A program made the translations under genes and the position numbers. A DNA stretch of 64,000 nucleotides from Lumbricus rubellus (Eukaryota > Annelida > Clitellata > Crassiclitellata > Lumbricidae), in assembly GCA_945859605.1 (NCBI GenBank), contig OX243821.1:36744249-36808248 (forward strand), in the 5' to 3' direction. Shown here one piece after another: positions 16,801-29,711 of this stretch. The notes under the pieces are model-generated. The model saw nothing but the letters and a program-made list of their open reading frames with translations. It searched no databases and was not told the origin of the DNA. How positions within the stretch are numbered: the stretch's first letter is position 1; the number at the start of each line of letters is the position of its first letter.

Positions 16801-19800
16801 AAAAGTAATATTATTAATATATTTCCCTTCCATTGCATGAGCTACTTTGAACCGGCTGGTCGTCAGTAGAATACCCTTGGCAGCGCTCATAGAAGACGGT
16901 CCTGGGTAGGGACCGACCGGGCCTGCGCGAAAAACCTAATTTTGTGTGCTGCCAAAAGTATTCAGCAGCAAATTAATATGTAATTTTATTATTTTATTTC
17001 CCTTCCATTGCATGAGCTGCTTCGAACCCGCTGGTCGTCAGTAGAAAACCCATGGCAGCGCTCATGGAAGACGGTTCTGGGTAGGGACCGACCCGGCCTG
17101 CGCGAAAAACCTAATTTCGTGTGCTGCCAAAAGTTTTCAGCAGCAAATTTTATGTAATATTTTTACTATATTTCCCTTCCATTGAATGAGCTACTTCGAA
17201 CCGGCTGGTCGTCAGTAGAATACCTGAAGACGCTCATGGAAGATGGTCCTGAGTAATGAACCGACCCGGCCTGCGGGAAAAAAAACCAATTTCGTGTGCT
17301 GCCAAAAGTATTCAGCAGCAAATTAATATGTAGAATTATTTTTATATTTCCTTTCCATTGCATGAACTACTTCGAACCGGCTGGTAGTTAGTAGAATACC
17401 CTTGGCAGCGCTCATGGAAGACGGTCCTGGGTAGGGACCGACCCGGCCTGCTCGAAAAACCTAATTTCGTGTGCTGCCAAAAGTATTCAGCAGCAAATTA
17501 AAATATGTAGTAATATTGTTATATTTCCCTTCCATTGCATGAGCTACTTCGAACCGGCTGGTCGTCAGTAGAATACCCTTGGCAGCGCTCATGGAAGGCG
17601 GTCCTGGGTAGGGACCGACCCGGCCTGCGCGAAAAACCTAATTTTGTGTGCTGCCAAAAGTATTCAGCAGCAAATTAATATGTAATATTATTATTATATT
17701 TCCCTTCCATTGCATGAGCTTCTTCGAACCAGCTGATCGTCGAATACCCTAGGCAGCGCTCATGGAAGACGGTCCTGGGTAGAGACCGACCCGGCCTGCG
17801 CGAAAAACCTAATTTCGTGTGCTGCCAAAAGTATTCAGCAGCAAATTAATATGTATTATTATTATTATATTTCCCTTCCATTGCATGAGCTACTTCGAAC
17901 CGGCTGGTCGTCAGTAGAATACCTTTGGCAGCGCTCATGAAAGACGGTCCTGGGTAGAGACCGACCCGACCTGCGCGAAAAACCTAATTTCGTGTGCTGC
18001 CAAAAGTATTCAGCAGCTAAATAAAATATGTATTAATATTACTATATTTCCCTTCCATTGCATGAGCTACTTCGAACCGGCTGGTTGTCAGTAGAATACC
18101 CTTGGCAGCGCTCATGGAAGACGGTCCTGGGTAGGGACCGACCCGGCCTGCGCGAAAAACCTAATTTCGTGTGCTGCCAAAAGTATTCAGCAGCAGCAAA
18201 TTAATATTTAATATTATTATTATATTTCCTTTCCATTGCATGGGCTACTTCGAACCGGTTGTTCGTCAGTAGAATACTCTTGGCAGCGCTCAGGGAACAC
18301 GATCTTGGGTAGGGACCGACCCGGCCTGCGCGAAAAACCTAATTTCGTGTGCTGCCAAAAGTATTTAGCAGCAAATTAATATGTAATATTGTTATTATAT
18401 TTCCCTTCCATTGCATGAGCTACTTCGAACCGGCTGGTCGTCAGTAGAATACCCTTGGCAGCGCTCATGGAAGACGGTCCTGTGTAGGGACCGACCCGGG
18501 CTGCGCGAAAAACCTAATTTCGTGTGCTGCCAAAAGTATTCAGCCACAAATTAATATGTAATAATATTACTATATTTCCCTTCCATTGCATGAGCTACTT
18601 CGAACCGGCTAGTCGTCAGTAGATTACCTTTGGAAACCTAATTTCGTGTGCTGCCAAAAGTTTTCACCAGCAAATTAAATTGTAATACTATTATTATATT
18701 TCTCTTCCATTGCATGAGCTACTTCGAACCGGCTGGTCGTCAGTAGAATACCTTTGGCAGCGCTCATGGAACACGGTCCTGGGCATGCAATGGAAGAGAA
18801 ATATAATAATAATACACACGAAATTAGGTTTTTCGCGCAGGCCGGGTCGGTCCCTACCCTTGGCAGCGCTCATGGAAGAAGCTCATGCAATGGAAGGGAA
18901 ATATAATAATAATATTACATATTAATTTGCTGCTGAATGCTTTTGGCAGCACACGAATTTAGGTTTTTCGCGCAGGCCGGGTCGGTCCTTACCCAGGAAC
19001 GTCTTCCATGAGCGCTGCCTGGGGTATTCTACTGATCTGATAATGAGCCGGTTCGAAGTAGCCCATGCAATGGAAGGGAAATATAATAATAAAATTACAT
19101 ATTAATTTGCTGCTGAATACTTTTGGCAGCACACGAAATTCCATATGTTTCTGGGTAGGGACCGACCCGGCCTGCGCGAAAAACCTAATTTCGTGTGCTG
19201 CCAAAAGTATTCAGCAGCAAATTAATATGTAAAATTATTATTATTTTTCTCTTCCATTGCATGAGCTACTTCGAACCGGCTGGTCGTCAGTAGAATACCC
19301 TTGGCAGCGCTCATGGAAGACGGTCCTGGGTAGGGACCGACCCGGCCTGCGCGAAAAACCTAATTTCGTGTGCTGCCAAAAGTTTTCAGCAGCAATTTAT
19401 TATGTAATATTATTATTATATTTCCCTTCCATTGCATGAACTACTTCGAACCGGCTGGTCGTCAGTAGAATACCCTTGGCAGCGCTCATGGAAGACGGTC
19501 CTGGGTAGGGACCGACCCGGCCTGCGCGAAAAACCTAATTTCGTGTGCTGCCAAAAGTTTTCAGCAGCAAAAAAAAGTAATATTATTATTATATTTCCCT
19601 TCCATTGCATGAGCTACTTTGAACCGGCTGGTCGTCAGTAGAATACCCTTGGCAGCGCTCATGGAAGACGGTCCTGGGTAGGGACCGACCGGGCCTGCGC
19701 GAAAAACCTAATTTTGTGTGTTGCCAAAAGTATTCAGCAGCAAATTGATATGTAATATTATTATTATATTTCTCTTCCATTGCATGAGCTAATTCAAACC

Positions 19801-20929
19801 GGCTAGTCGTCAGTAGAATACACTTGGCAGCGCTCATGGAAGACGGTCCTGGGTAGGGACCGACCCGGCCTGCGCGAAAAACCTGATTTCGTGTGCTGCC
19901 AAAAGTATTCAGCAGCAAAATAAAATATGTAATCATATTATTATATTTCCCTTCCATTGCATGAGCTACTTCGAACCGGCTGGTCGTCAGTAGAATAACC
20001 TTGGCAGCGCTCATGGAAGACGGTCCTGGGTAGGGACCGACCCGGCCTGCGCAAAAAACCTAATTTCGTGTGCTGCCAAAAGTATTCAGCAGCAAAAAAA
20101 TATGTAATATTATTAATTTATTTCCCTTCCATTGCATGAGCTACTTCGAACCGGCTGGTCGTCAGTAGAATACCCTTGGCAGCGCTCATGGAAGACGGTC
20201 CTGGGTAGGGACCGACCCGGCCTGCGCGAAAAACCTAATTTCGTGTGCTGCCAAAAGTTTTCAGCAGCAATTTATATGTAATATTATTATTATATTTCCC
20301 TTCCATTGCATGAACTACTTCGAACCGGCTGGTCGTCAGTAGAATACCCTTGGCAGCGCTCATGGAAGACGGTCCTGGGTAGGGACCGACCCGGCCTGCG
20401 CGAAAAACCTAATTTCGTGTGTTGCCAAAAGTATTCAGCAGCAAATTAATATGTAATATTATTATTATATTTCTCTTCCATTGCATGAGCTACTTCGAAC
20501 CGGCTGGTCGTCAGTAGAATACCCTTTGCAGCGCTTATGGAAGACGGTCCTGGGTAGGGACCGACCCGGCCTGCGCGAAAAACCTAATTTTGTGTGCTGC
20601 CAAAAGTATTCAGCAGCAAAATAAAATATGTAATACTATTATTATATTTCCTTTCCATTGCATGAGCTACTGCGAACCGGCTGGTCGTCAGTAGAATACC
20701 CTTGGCAGCGCTCATGGAAGACGGTCCTGGGTAAGGACCGACCGGGCCTGCGCGAAAAACCTAATTTCGTGTGCTGCCAAAAGTATTCAGCAGCAAATTA
20801 ATATGTAATTTTATTATTAAATTTCTTTTCCATTGCATGAGCTTCTTCGAACCGGCTGGTCGTCAGTAGAATACCCTTGGCAGCGCTCATGGAAAAGGGT
20901 AGGGACCGATCAATTTCGTGTGCACGCGG
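13856..20929. repeat. ~175-bp satellite array, first part, with multiple orientation switches
   Basis: The array is head-to-tail monomers of roughly 174-178 bp containing gctgctgaatacttttggc, a tttttcgcgcaggccgggtc block, cggtccctacccaggaccg (6-bp stem hairpin) and ttcgaagtagctcatgcaatg, separated by AT-rich taataat linkers. Orientation flips near 14825, 15163, 16555, 18785, 19150 and 20900, often at junctions such as cagaaacatatggaatttcg or cctgggcatgcaatgg. Short ORFs in it are translations of the repeat. No coding function is seen. Confidence 0.92.
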
Positions 20930-21905
20930 GCCAGGTCGGTCACTTCCCAGGGCCATCTCTTCTCAGCGCGGTATCGAGAATTCTACTAATGATTAGCTGG
21001 TTCGAAGTAGCCCATGCAATGGAAGGGAAATTAATAATAATATTAATAATTAGAATTTGCAGCTGAATACTTGATACCGCGCACAAGCTGCGGTTCATCT
21101 CGCGGGCCAGGTCGGTCACTTCCCAGGGCCATATTCCCGCAGAGAGGTATCGAGAATTCTACTAATGATTAGCTGGTTCGAAGTAGCCCATGCAATCGAA
21201 GGGAAATTAATAATAATTTTAATAATTAGAATTTGCAGCTGAATACTTGATACCGCGCACAAGCTGCGGTTCATCTCGCGGGCCAGGTCGGTCACTTCCC
21301 AAGGCCATATTCCCGCAGAGAGGTATCGAGAATTCTACTAATGATTAGCTGGTTCGAAGTAGCCCATGCAATCGAAGGGAAATTAATAATAATATTAATA
21401 ATTAGAATTTGCAGTTGAATACTTGATACCGCGCACAAACTGCGGTTCATCTCGCGGGCCAGGTCGGTCACTTCCCAGAGCCATCTTCCCTCAGCGCGGT
21501 ATCGAGAATTCTTCTAATGATTAGCTGGTTCGAAGTAGCCCATGCAATGGAAGGGAAAATAATAATAATATTAATAATTAGAATTTGCAGTTGAATACTT
21601 GATACCGCGCACAAACTGCGGTTCATCTCGCGGGCCAGGTCGGTCACTTCCCAGGGCCATCTTCCCTCAGCGCGGTATCGAGAATTCTACTAAAGATTAG
21701 CTGGTTCGAAGTAGCCCATGCAATGGAAGGGAAATTAATAATAATATTATTAATTAGAACTTGCCGCTGAATACTTGATACCGCGCACAAGCTGCGGTTC
21801 ATTTCGCGGGCAAGGTCGGTCACTTCCTAGGGCCATATTACCGCAGAGAGGTTTCGAGAATTCTACTAATGATTAGCTGGTTTGAAGTAGCCCATGCAAT
21901 GGAAG
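20930..21905 (+). repeat. diverged variant satellite block (about six monomers)
   Basis: These units keep the ggttcgaagtagcccatgcaatgg and AT-rich linker segments. They replace the rest with gcgcacaagctgcggttcat, ccaggtcggtcacttccc and gcggtatcgagaattctac. They form one homogeneous block near the palindrome centre, with a second, inverted copy at 47060-48030. Confidence 0.9.
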
Positions 21906-24900
21906 GGAAATATGTTAATAATAATACATATTAATTTGCTGCTGAATACTTTTGGCAGCACACGAATTTAGGTTTTTCGCGCAGGCCGGCTCGGTCCCTA
22001 CCCAGGACCGTCTTCCATGAGCGCTGCCAAGGGTATTCTACTGACGACCAGCCAGTTCGAAGTAGCCGATGCAATGGAAGGGAAATATATTAATAATATT
22101 ACATATTAATTTGCTGCTGAATACTTTTGGCAGCACACGAAATTAGGTTTTTCGCGCAGGCCGGGTCGGTCCCTACCCAGGACCGTCTTCCATGAGCGCT
22201 GCCAAGGGTATTCTACTGACGACCAGCCGGTTCGAAGTAGTTCATGCAATGGAAGGGAAATATAATATCAATATTACATATTAATTTGCTGCTGAATACT
22301 TTTGGCAGCACACGAAATTAGGTTTTTCGCGCAGGCCGGGTCGGTCCCTACCCAGGACCGTCTTCCATGAGCGCTGCCAAGGGTATTCTACTGACGACCA
22401 GCCGGTTCGAAGTAGCTCATGCAATGGAAGGGAAATATAATAATATTATTACATATTAATTTGCTGCTGAATACTTTTGGCAGCACACGAAATTAAGTTT
22501 TTCGTGCATGCCGGGTCGGTCCCTACCCAGGACCGTCTTCCATGAGCGCTGCCAAGGGTATTCTACTGACGACCAGCGGGTTCGAAGTAGTTCATGCAAT
22601 GGAAGGGAAAAATAGTAATAATATTAAATATTAATTTGCTGCTGCCGAATACTTTTGGCAGCACACGAAATTTGGTTTTTCGCGCAGGCCGGGTCGGTCC
22701 CTACCCAAGATCGTGTTCCCTGAGCGCTGCCAAGAGTATTCTACTGACGAACAACCGGTTCGAAGTAGCCCATGCAATGGAAGGGAAATATAATAATAAT
22801 ATTAAATATTAATTTGCTGCTGCTGAATACTTTTGGCAGCACACGAAATTAGGTTTTTCGCGCAGGCCGGGTCGGTCCCTACCCAGGACCGTCTTCCATG
22901 AGCGCTGCCAAGGGTATTCTACTGACGACCAGCTGGTTCGAAGTAGTTCATGCAATGGAAGGGAAATATAATATCAAAATTACATATTAATTTGCTGCTG
23001 AATACTTTTGGCAGCACACGAAATTAAGTTTTTCGCGCAGGCCGGGTCGGTCCCTACCCAGGACCGTCTTCCATGAGCGCTGCCAAGGGTATTCTACTGA
23101 CAACCAGCCGGTTCGAAGTAGCTCATGCAATGGAAGGGAAATATAGTAATATTAATACATATTTTATTTAGCTGCTGAATACTTTTGGCAGCACACGAAA
23201 TTAGGTTTTTCGCGCAGGTCGGGTCGGTCTCTACCCAGGACCGTCTTTCATGAGCGCTGCCAAAGGTATTCTACTGACGACCAGCCGGTTCGAAGTAGCT
23301 CATGCAATTTAAGGGAAATATAATAATAATAATACATATTAATTTGCTGCTGAATACTTTTGGCAGCACACGAAATTAGGTTTTTCGCGCAGGCCGGGTC
23401 GGTCTCTACCCAGGACCGTCTTCCATGAGCGCTGCCAAGGGTATTCGACGATCAGCTGGTTCGAAGAAGCTCATGCAATGGAAGGGAAATATAATAATAA
23501 TATTACATATTAATTTGCTGCTGAATACTTTTGGCAGCACACAAAATTAGGTTTTTCGCGCAGGCCGGGTCGGTCCCTACCCAGGACCGCCTTCCATGAG
23601 CGCTGCCAAGGGTATTCTACTGACGACCAGCCGGTTCGAAGTAGCTCATGCAATGGAAGGGAAATATAACAATATTACTACATATTTTAATTTGCTGCTG
23701 AATACTTTTGGCAGCACACGAAATTAGGTTTTTCGCGCAGGCCGGGTCGGTCCCTACCCAGGACCGTCTTCCATGAGCGCTGCCAAGGGTATTCTACTAA
23801 CTACCAGCCGGTTCGAAGTAGTTCATGCAATGGAAGGGAAATAAAAAAATAATTCTACATATTAATTTGCTGCTGAATACTTTTGGCAGCACACGAAATT
23901 GGTTTTTTTCCCCGCAGGCCGGGTCGGTCCCTACCCAGGACCATCTTCCATGAGCGTCTTCAGGTATTCTACTGACGACCAGCCGGTTCGAAGTAGCTCA
24001 TTCAATGGAAGGGAAATATAGTAATAATATTACATAAACTTTGCTGCTGAAAACTTTTGGCAGCACACGAAATTAGGTTTTTCGCGCAGGCCGGGTCGGT
24101 CCCTACCCAGAACCGTCTTCCATGAGCGCTGCCATGGGTTTTCTACTGACGACCAGCGGGTTCGAAGCAGCTCATGCAATGGAAGGGAAATAAAATAATA
24201 AAATTACATATTAATTTGCTGCTGAATACTTTTGGCAGCACACAAAATTAGGTTTTTCGCGCAGGCCCGGTCGGTCCCTACCCAGGACCGTCTTCTATGA
24301 GCGCTGCCAAGGGTATTCTACTGACGACCAGCCGGTTCAAAGTAGCTCATGCAATGGAAGGGAAATATATTAATAATATTACTTTTTTTGCTGCTGAAAA
24401 CTTTTGGCAGCACACGAAATTAGGTTTTTCGCGCAGGCCGGGTCGGTCCCTACCCAGGACCGTCTTCCATGAGCGCTGCCAAGGGTATTCTACTGACGAC
24501 CAGCCGGTTCGAAGTAGCTCTGTGGAAGAAAAAAAAAATAATAATTTTACATATTAATTTGCTGCTGAATACTTTTGGCAGCACACGAAATTAGGTTTTT
24601 CGCGCAGGCCGGGTCGGTCCCTACCCAGAAACATATGGAATTTCGTGTGCTGCCAAAAGTATTCAGCAGCAAATTAATATGTAATATTATTATTATATTT
24701 CCCTTCCAATGCATGGGCTACTTCGAACCGGCTCATTATCAGATCAGTAGAATACCCTAGGCAGCGCTCATGGAAGACGTTCCTGGGTAAGGACCGACCC
24801 GGCCTGCGCGAAAAACCTAAATTCGTGTGTTGCCAAAAGTATTCAGCAGCAAATTATTATGTAATATTATTATTATATTTCCCTTCCATTGCATGAGCTT

Positions 24901-27330
24901 CTTCCATGAGCAGCGCTCATGGAAGACGGTCCTGGGTAGGGACCGACCCGGCCTGCGCGAAAAACCTAATTTCGTGTGTTGCCAAAAGTATTCAGCAGCA
25001 CATTAATATGTAATATTATTATTATATTTCTCTTCCATTGCATGAGCTACTTCGAACCGGCTGGTCGTCAGTAGAATACCCTTGGCAGCGCTTATGGAAG
25101 ACGGTCCTGGGTAGGGACCGACCCGGCCTGCGCGAAAAACCTAATTTTGTGTGCTGCCAAAAGTATTCAGCAGCTAAATAAAATATGTAATACTATTATT
25201 ATATTTCCCTTCCATTGCATGAGCTACTGCGAACCGGCTGGTCGTCAGTAGAATACCCTTGGCAGCGCTCATGGAAGACGGTCCTGGGTAAGGACCGACC
25301 GGGCCTGCGCGAAAAACCTAATTTCGTGTGCTGCCAAAAGTATTCAGCAGCAAATTAATATGTAATATTATTATTATTTTTCCCTTCCATTGCATGAGCT
25401 ACTTCGAACTGGCTGGTCGTCAGTAGAATACCCTTGGCAGCGCTCATGGAAGACGGTCCTGGGTAGGGACCGACCCGGCCTGCGCGAAAAACCTGATTTC
25501 GTGTGCTGCCAAAAGTATTCAGCAGCAAAATAAAATATGTAATATTATTATTATATTTCCTTTCCATTGCATGAGCTACTTCGAACCGGCTGGTCGTCAG
25601 TAGAATACCCTTGGCAGCGCTCATGGAAGACGGTCCTGGGTAAGGACCGACCCGGCCTGCGCGAAAAACCTAATTTCGTGTGCTGCCAAAAGTATTCAGC
25701 AGCAAATTAATATTTAATATTTTTATTACATTTCCCTTCCATTGCATGGGCTACTTTGAACCGGCTCATTATCAGAGATCAGTAGAATACCCTAGGCAGC
25801 GCTCAGGGAAGACGGTCCTGGGTAGGGACCGACCCGGCCGGCGCGAAAAACCTAATTTCGTGTGCTGCCAAAAGTTTTCACCAGCAAATTAAAATGTAAT
25901 ATTATTATTATATTTCTCTTCCATTGCATGAGCTACTTCGAACCGGCTGGTCGTCAGTAGAATACCCTTGGCAGCGCTCATGGAAGACGGTCCTGGGCAT
26001 GCAATGGAAGAGAAATATAATAATAATAATACACACGAAATTAGGTTTTTCGCGCAGGCCGGGTCGGTCCCTACCCTTGGCAGCGCTCATGGAAGAAGCT
26101 CATGCAATGGAAGGGAAATATAATAATAATTCTACATATTAATTTGCTGCTGAATGCTTTTGGCAGCACACGAATTTAGGTTTTTCGCGCAGGTCGGGTC
26201 GGTCCTTACCCAGGAACGTCTTCCATGAGCGCTGCCTAGGGTATTCTACTGATCTGATAATGAGCCGGTTCGAAGTAGCCCATGCAATGGAAGGGAAATA
26301 TAATAATAATATTACATATTAATTTGCTGCTGAATACTTTTGGCAGCACACGAAATTCCATATGTTTCTGGGTAGGGACCGACCCGGCCTGCGCGAAAAA
26401 CCTAATTTCGTGTGCTGCCAAAAGTATTCAGCAGCAAATTAATATGTAAAATTATTATTATTATTTTCTTCCATTGCATGAGCTACTTCGAACCGGCTGG
26501 TCGTCAGTAGAATACCCTTGGCAGCGCTCATGGAAGACGGTCCTGGGTAGGGACCGACCCGGCCTGCGCGAAAAACCTAATTTCGTGTGCTGCCAAAAGT
26601 TTTCAGCAGCAAAAAAAGTAATATTATTATTATATTTCCCTTCCATTGCATGAGCTACTTTGAACCGGCTGGTCGTCAGTAGAATACCCTTGGCAGCGCT
26701 CATAGAAGACGGTCCTGGGTAGGGACCGACCGGGCCTGCGCGAAAAACCTAATTTTGTGTGCTGCCAAAAGTATTCAGCAGCAAATTAATATGTAATATT
26801 ATTATTATATTTCCTTTCCATTGCATGAGCTACTTCGAACCGGCTGGTCGTCAGTAGAATACCCTTGGCAACGCTCATGGAAGACGGTCCTGGGTAGGGA
26901 CCGACCCGGCCTGCGCAAAAAACCTAATTTCGTGTGCTGCCAAAAGTATTCAGCAGCAAATTAATATTTAATATTTTTATTACATTTCCCTTCCATTGCA
27001 TGGGCTACTTTGAACCGGCTCATTATCAGATCAGTAGAATACCCTAGGCAGCGCTCAGGGAAGACGGTCCTGGGTAGGGACCGACCCGGCCTGCGCGAAA
27101 AACCTAATTTCGTGTGCTGCCAAAAGTATTCAGCAGCAAAAATAATATTTAATGTTTTTATTACATTTCCCTTCCATTGCATGGGCCACTTTGAACCGGC
27201 TCATTATCAGATCAGTATAATACCCTAGGCAGCGCTCAGGGAAGACGGTCCTGGGTAGGGACCGACCCGGCCTGCGCGAAAAACCTAATTTCGTGTGCTG
27301 CCAAAAGTATTCAGCAGCAAATTAATATTT
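21906..27330. repeat. ~175-bp satellite array, second part (mirror of 13856-18350 in its outer portion)
   Basis: From about 22650 to 27330 this is the reverse complement of 13856-18350 monomer by monomer, including private variants: the caggtattctactgacg unit with the short gcgtcttc at ~23957 against 17230, and the gatcgtgttccctgag unit at ~22708 against 18300. One extra monomer lies near 22800-22975. Orientation flips lie near 24640, 26000 and 26355. Confidence 0.9.
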
Positions 27331-28162
27331 AACCCTTTAGTGCCCATGACGGAAAAACTTTATGAAATTTCTTGGTGTGGTAGACAATATGGATGGTATA
27401 ACGGAAAAAATATGGGAAAAATTTGCAAACATCAGGTATCTAAAATATCGGCATTTAAATTCTTGTCCCTAAAAAGGGACAGTGGGCACTACAGGGCACA
27501 GGTTTATATTTATAAGTGGAAATTCTTAAAATGTGACATGGTTACTTCACTTGTATGCTATTAAAATATGAAAATTCAACATATAAATGAAAAATAACAT
27601 ACAGATAGATGAAAGGCAGCAAATAGAAATATCAAAACCAGCTATTAGGGGTCGTCCATAAATGACGACACGTAATTTTCGATGATTTTGACCCTCCTCG
27701 CCACACTTCATCACAAATGTCATATGATATCTAGTTAGAGACCATCACACATCGTCACATATTATGTGTGACCCCCAACCCTATGTGCATGACGTCATTT
27801 ATGGACGGTCCCTTATCCCTCTTACGGCTATCCTGACTATTATAGTCGTCCTTAGCAGTTGACTTTTATATGGCAGATCCGGTTATACCCGTTCAACTGA
27901 TATAATGAACTACAGTGCAAGGCAAAGCGTCGTTACGGTGCACGTAGATGGTTGAATACTTTTGGCAGCACACGAAATTAGGTTTTTCGCGCAGGCCGGG
28001 TCGGTCCCTACCCAGGACCGTCTTCCATGAGCGTTGCCAAGGGTATTCTACTGACGACCAGCCGGTTCGAAGTAGCTCATGCACCGGCGTACATACATAC
28101 ATACTGCCTACGTGCTTGCGTGCGTACTTACACATACATTCATGCGTACACGCATATATACC
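27331..28162. repeat. mirror of the 13021-13855 flank
   Basis: Reverse complement of the left flank: spacer 27331-27646, MITE-like element 27647-27813, featureless spacer, a partial satellite monomer at 27952-28080, and a catacata/gtgcgtac microsatellite to ~28162. A G-to-A difference at the array junction (agggttaa versus agagttaa) is one of few differences between arms. Confidence 0.8.
27647..27813. mobile_element. MITE-like element, right-arm copy
   Basis: Mirror of 13370-13536, with the same inverted-repeat ends (aggggtcgtccataaatgacg at the left). It was present before the palindrome formed. Confidence 0.6.
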
Positions 28163-28244
28163 TACATGCATGATGATGGTGATGATGATGGCCCTCTGCC
28201 CGTAGGCAGGTTAATTGGCTTTACGCCCCTGGGGATGAGATGAG
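28163..28244 (-). mobile_element. 3' tail of the SINE disrupted by the right Polinton
   Basis: On the minus strand this continues the SINE body at 44800-45025: ctcatcccc, cctgcctacgggcagagggc and an atcatcatc tail. The last six bases, gatgag (28239-28244), are the target duplication. Confidence 0.65.
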
Positions 28245-28914
28245 AGTAGATGTCATTGCAGCACTCTCGGACAATTTGACCAGTACAGCCTTGACCATCG
28301 GACAATTTGACCAGTACAGCCTTGACCATCAGACAATTTGACCAGTACAGCCTTGACCTTCGCCCATTTGACCAGTACAGCCTTCAGTTTCGTCCATTTG
28401 ACCGGTACAGTCTTAAAAATTGAGTGTTCGCGCAGTTTGACCAATATAGCCTTACTTTTTCAAATTCGTGGAATATCCAGCTCGGTATAAAGACAAGATA
28501 TTCCAATATAAAATGGTTTACCCGAATAAAACTAAAACTGAATTACAAAACATCGCCAGGCAGCTCGGCTTGGTTGGATGTAATACAAGACTGCGGAGAT
28601 CGGAGTTGATTGTTGTAATTGACGCCCACAACCGCGGATGCTGCGACGGTGAATGCCCATGCAAGTATCCACGTCCGGATCGCCAACAAGGGCCAGGCAC
28701 GATTACCGTCGTTCGTCGTCGACGCAATGGCAACTCACCCCCGTGTGATGTTAGTTTGATCGACAACGAGATCATCGTCGTTAATTGTCAATGCAATGGC
28801 AACTCATGCCTGTGTGATGCAAGAGCGTGAGTGAACTACTCCGTAGATACAGGATTACAATATCGCAAACGATTTTACACCGTTGGTTTATAATCGTCTT
28901 TGGATCAATCGAAT
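28245..28914 (+). repeat. terminal inverted repeat, integrase end (right Polinton)
   Basis: It starts AGTAGATGTCATTGCAGC and pairs with the reverse complement of 44130-44799 up to the sequence ggatcaatcgaat. Six ~31-bp subrepeats lie next to the terminus (28262-28455), then the SAP-like ORF. Divergence from the opposite TIR amounts to scattered substitutions, visible as amino-acid changes between the two ORFs. Confidence 0.92.
28468..28830 (+). CDS. SAP-like, cysteine-rich TIR ORF (integrase-end copy)
   Basis: 120 residues, identical to the left-arm ORF at 12353-12715 and about 85 percent identical by eye to the polymerase-end copy at 44214-44576. The substitutions keep the frame open over the full length, which argues for some constraint or recent sequence exchange between TIRs. 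It reads inward, away from the subrepeats that may hold its promoter. Two cysteines gained or lost between copies (Cys versus Ser, Cys versus Tyr) fall in the cysteine-rich half. Confidence 0.6.
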   Translation: MEYPARYKDKIFQYKMVYPNKTKTELQNIARQLGLVGCNTRLRRSELIVVIDAHNRGCCDGECPCKYPRPDRQQGPGTITVVRRRRNGNSPPCDVSLIDNEIIVVNCQCNGNSCLCDARA

Positions 28915-29711
28915 TATTGCAGCTATAGTAGAGGTTCAGTTTTTAGGAACACCGCGTAAAAAGTGCGACATGTCACAAATTTAATTCGTTGGAACGTTTT
29001 TGATTCGACTTCTCGTGATGGAAATTTCCAGCAGTATTGGCGATGTGCTATGAGGCCCACAGTCTTTTCATTCACTTTCGTTATCGATATCAAACACGAC
29101 ATAGGCCATTTTTCATAATCGTCTCACAAACATCATCATCATCACCATCATCATCAACCCGATTTGTCGTCGTCATCTCTTCATCATCATCGCCACCACC
29201 TCCACCACCACCACCACCACCACCACCACCACCACCACCACCACCACCACCACCACCACCACCGCCATCATCAACAACATCATCATCAACCCGATTTGTC
29301 GTCGTCATCTCTTCATCATCATCGCCGTCATCATCATCACCACCACCACCGCCACCACCATCATCATCATCAACATCATCATCATCATAGTCGTCGTTGT
29401 CGTTGGTAGGAGAGCCGGCCAAGCTCTGTACAAAATTTCGCAGATCGGCATTCAGTAGAAAATGTTTCGTGTCACGCCTCAGTCGAATAGATTTCAAAAA
29501 CGACCCGGTCACGTTTTATCGAAAAGTGTGACGGGGTTCCTGGTCACACTGTATCTAGTTATAGTCTGACGTCATAGGACCGCCCTCCTGCCATAGCCAT
29601 AGCCACTCACAGTCAAGTGATAGAACGCAATAATGGTGGGATTTACCAGTTTCGATAATTATCGCAAGTAGTAGGGAATGTTGGCGTCTGGCGTATTTTG
29701 TCATAATCGCC
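28915..29711. repeat. non-coding spacer with CCA/ATC microsatellite (mirror of 11466-12268)
   Basis: It contains an uninterrupted CAC/ACC tract around 29205-29265 and flanking catcatcat runs. It is six bases shorter than the left-arm copy. No gene is supported; His-, Pro- and Ser-rich frames here are by-products of the triplet repeat. Confidence 0.7.

Noticed and set aside
13856..27330. Possible CRISPR-like array because of regular repeats and spacers
   Set aside because: Units are ~175 bp with homologous, not unique, intervening sequence, in a eukaryotic transposon context.
27328..27350. piggyBac terminus (ttaaccctttagtgcc) at the satellite edge
   Set aside because: No matching opposite end with TTAA was found within the flank, so an element cannot be delimited.
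13856..28200. Dozens of 60-140-codon ORFs in the satellite arrays
   Set aside because: All encode the same few repeat-derived strings in either orientation; none has a domain.
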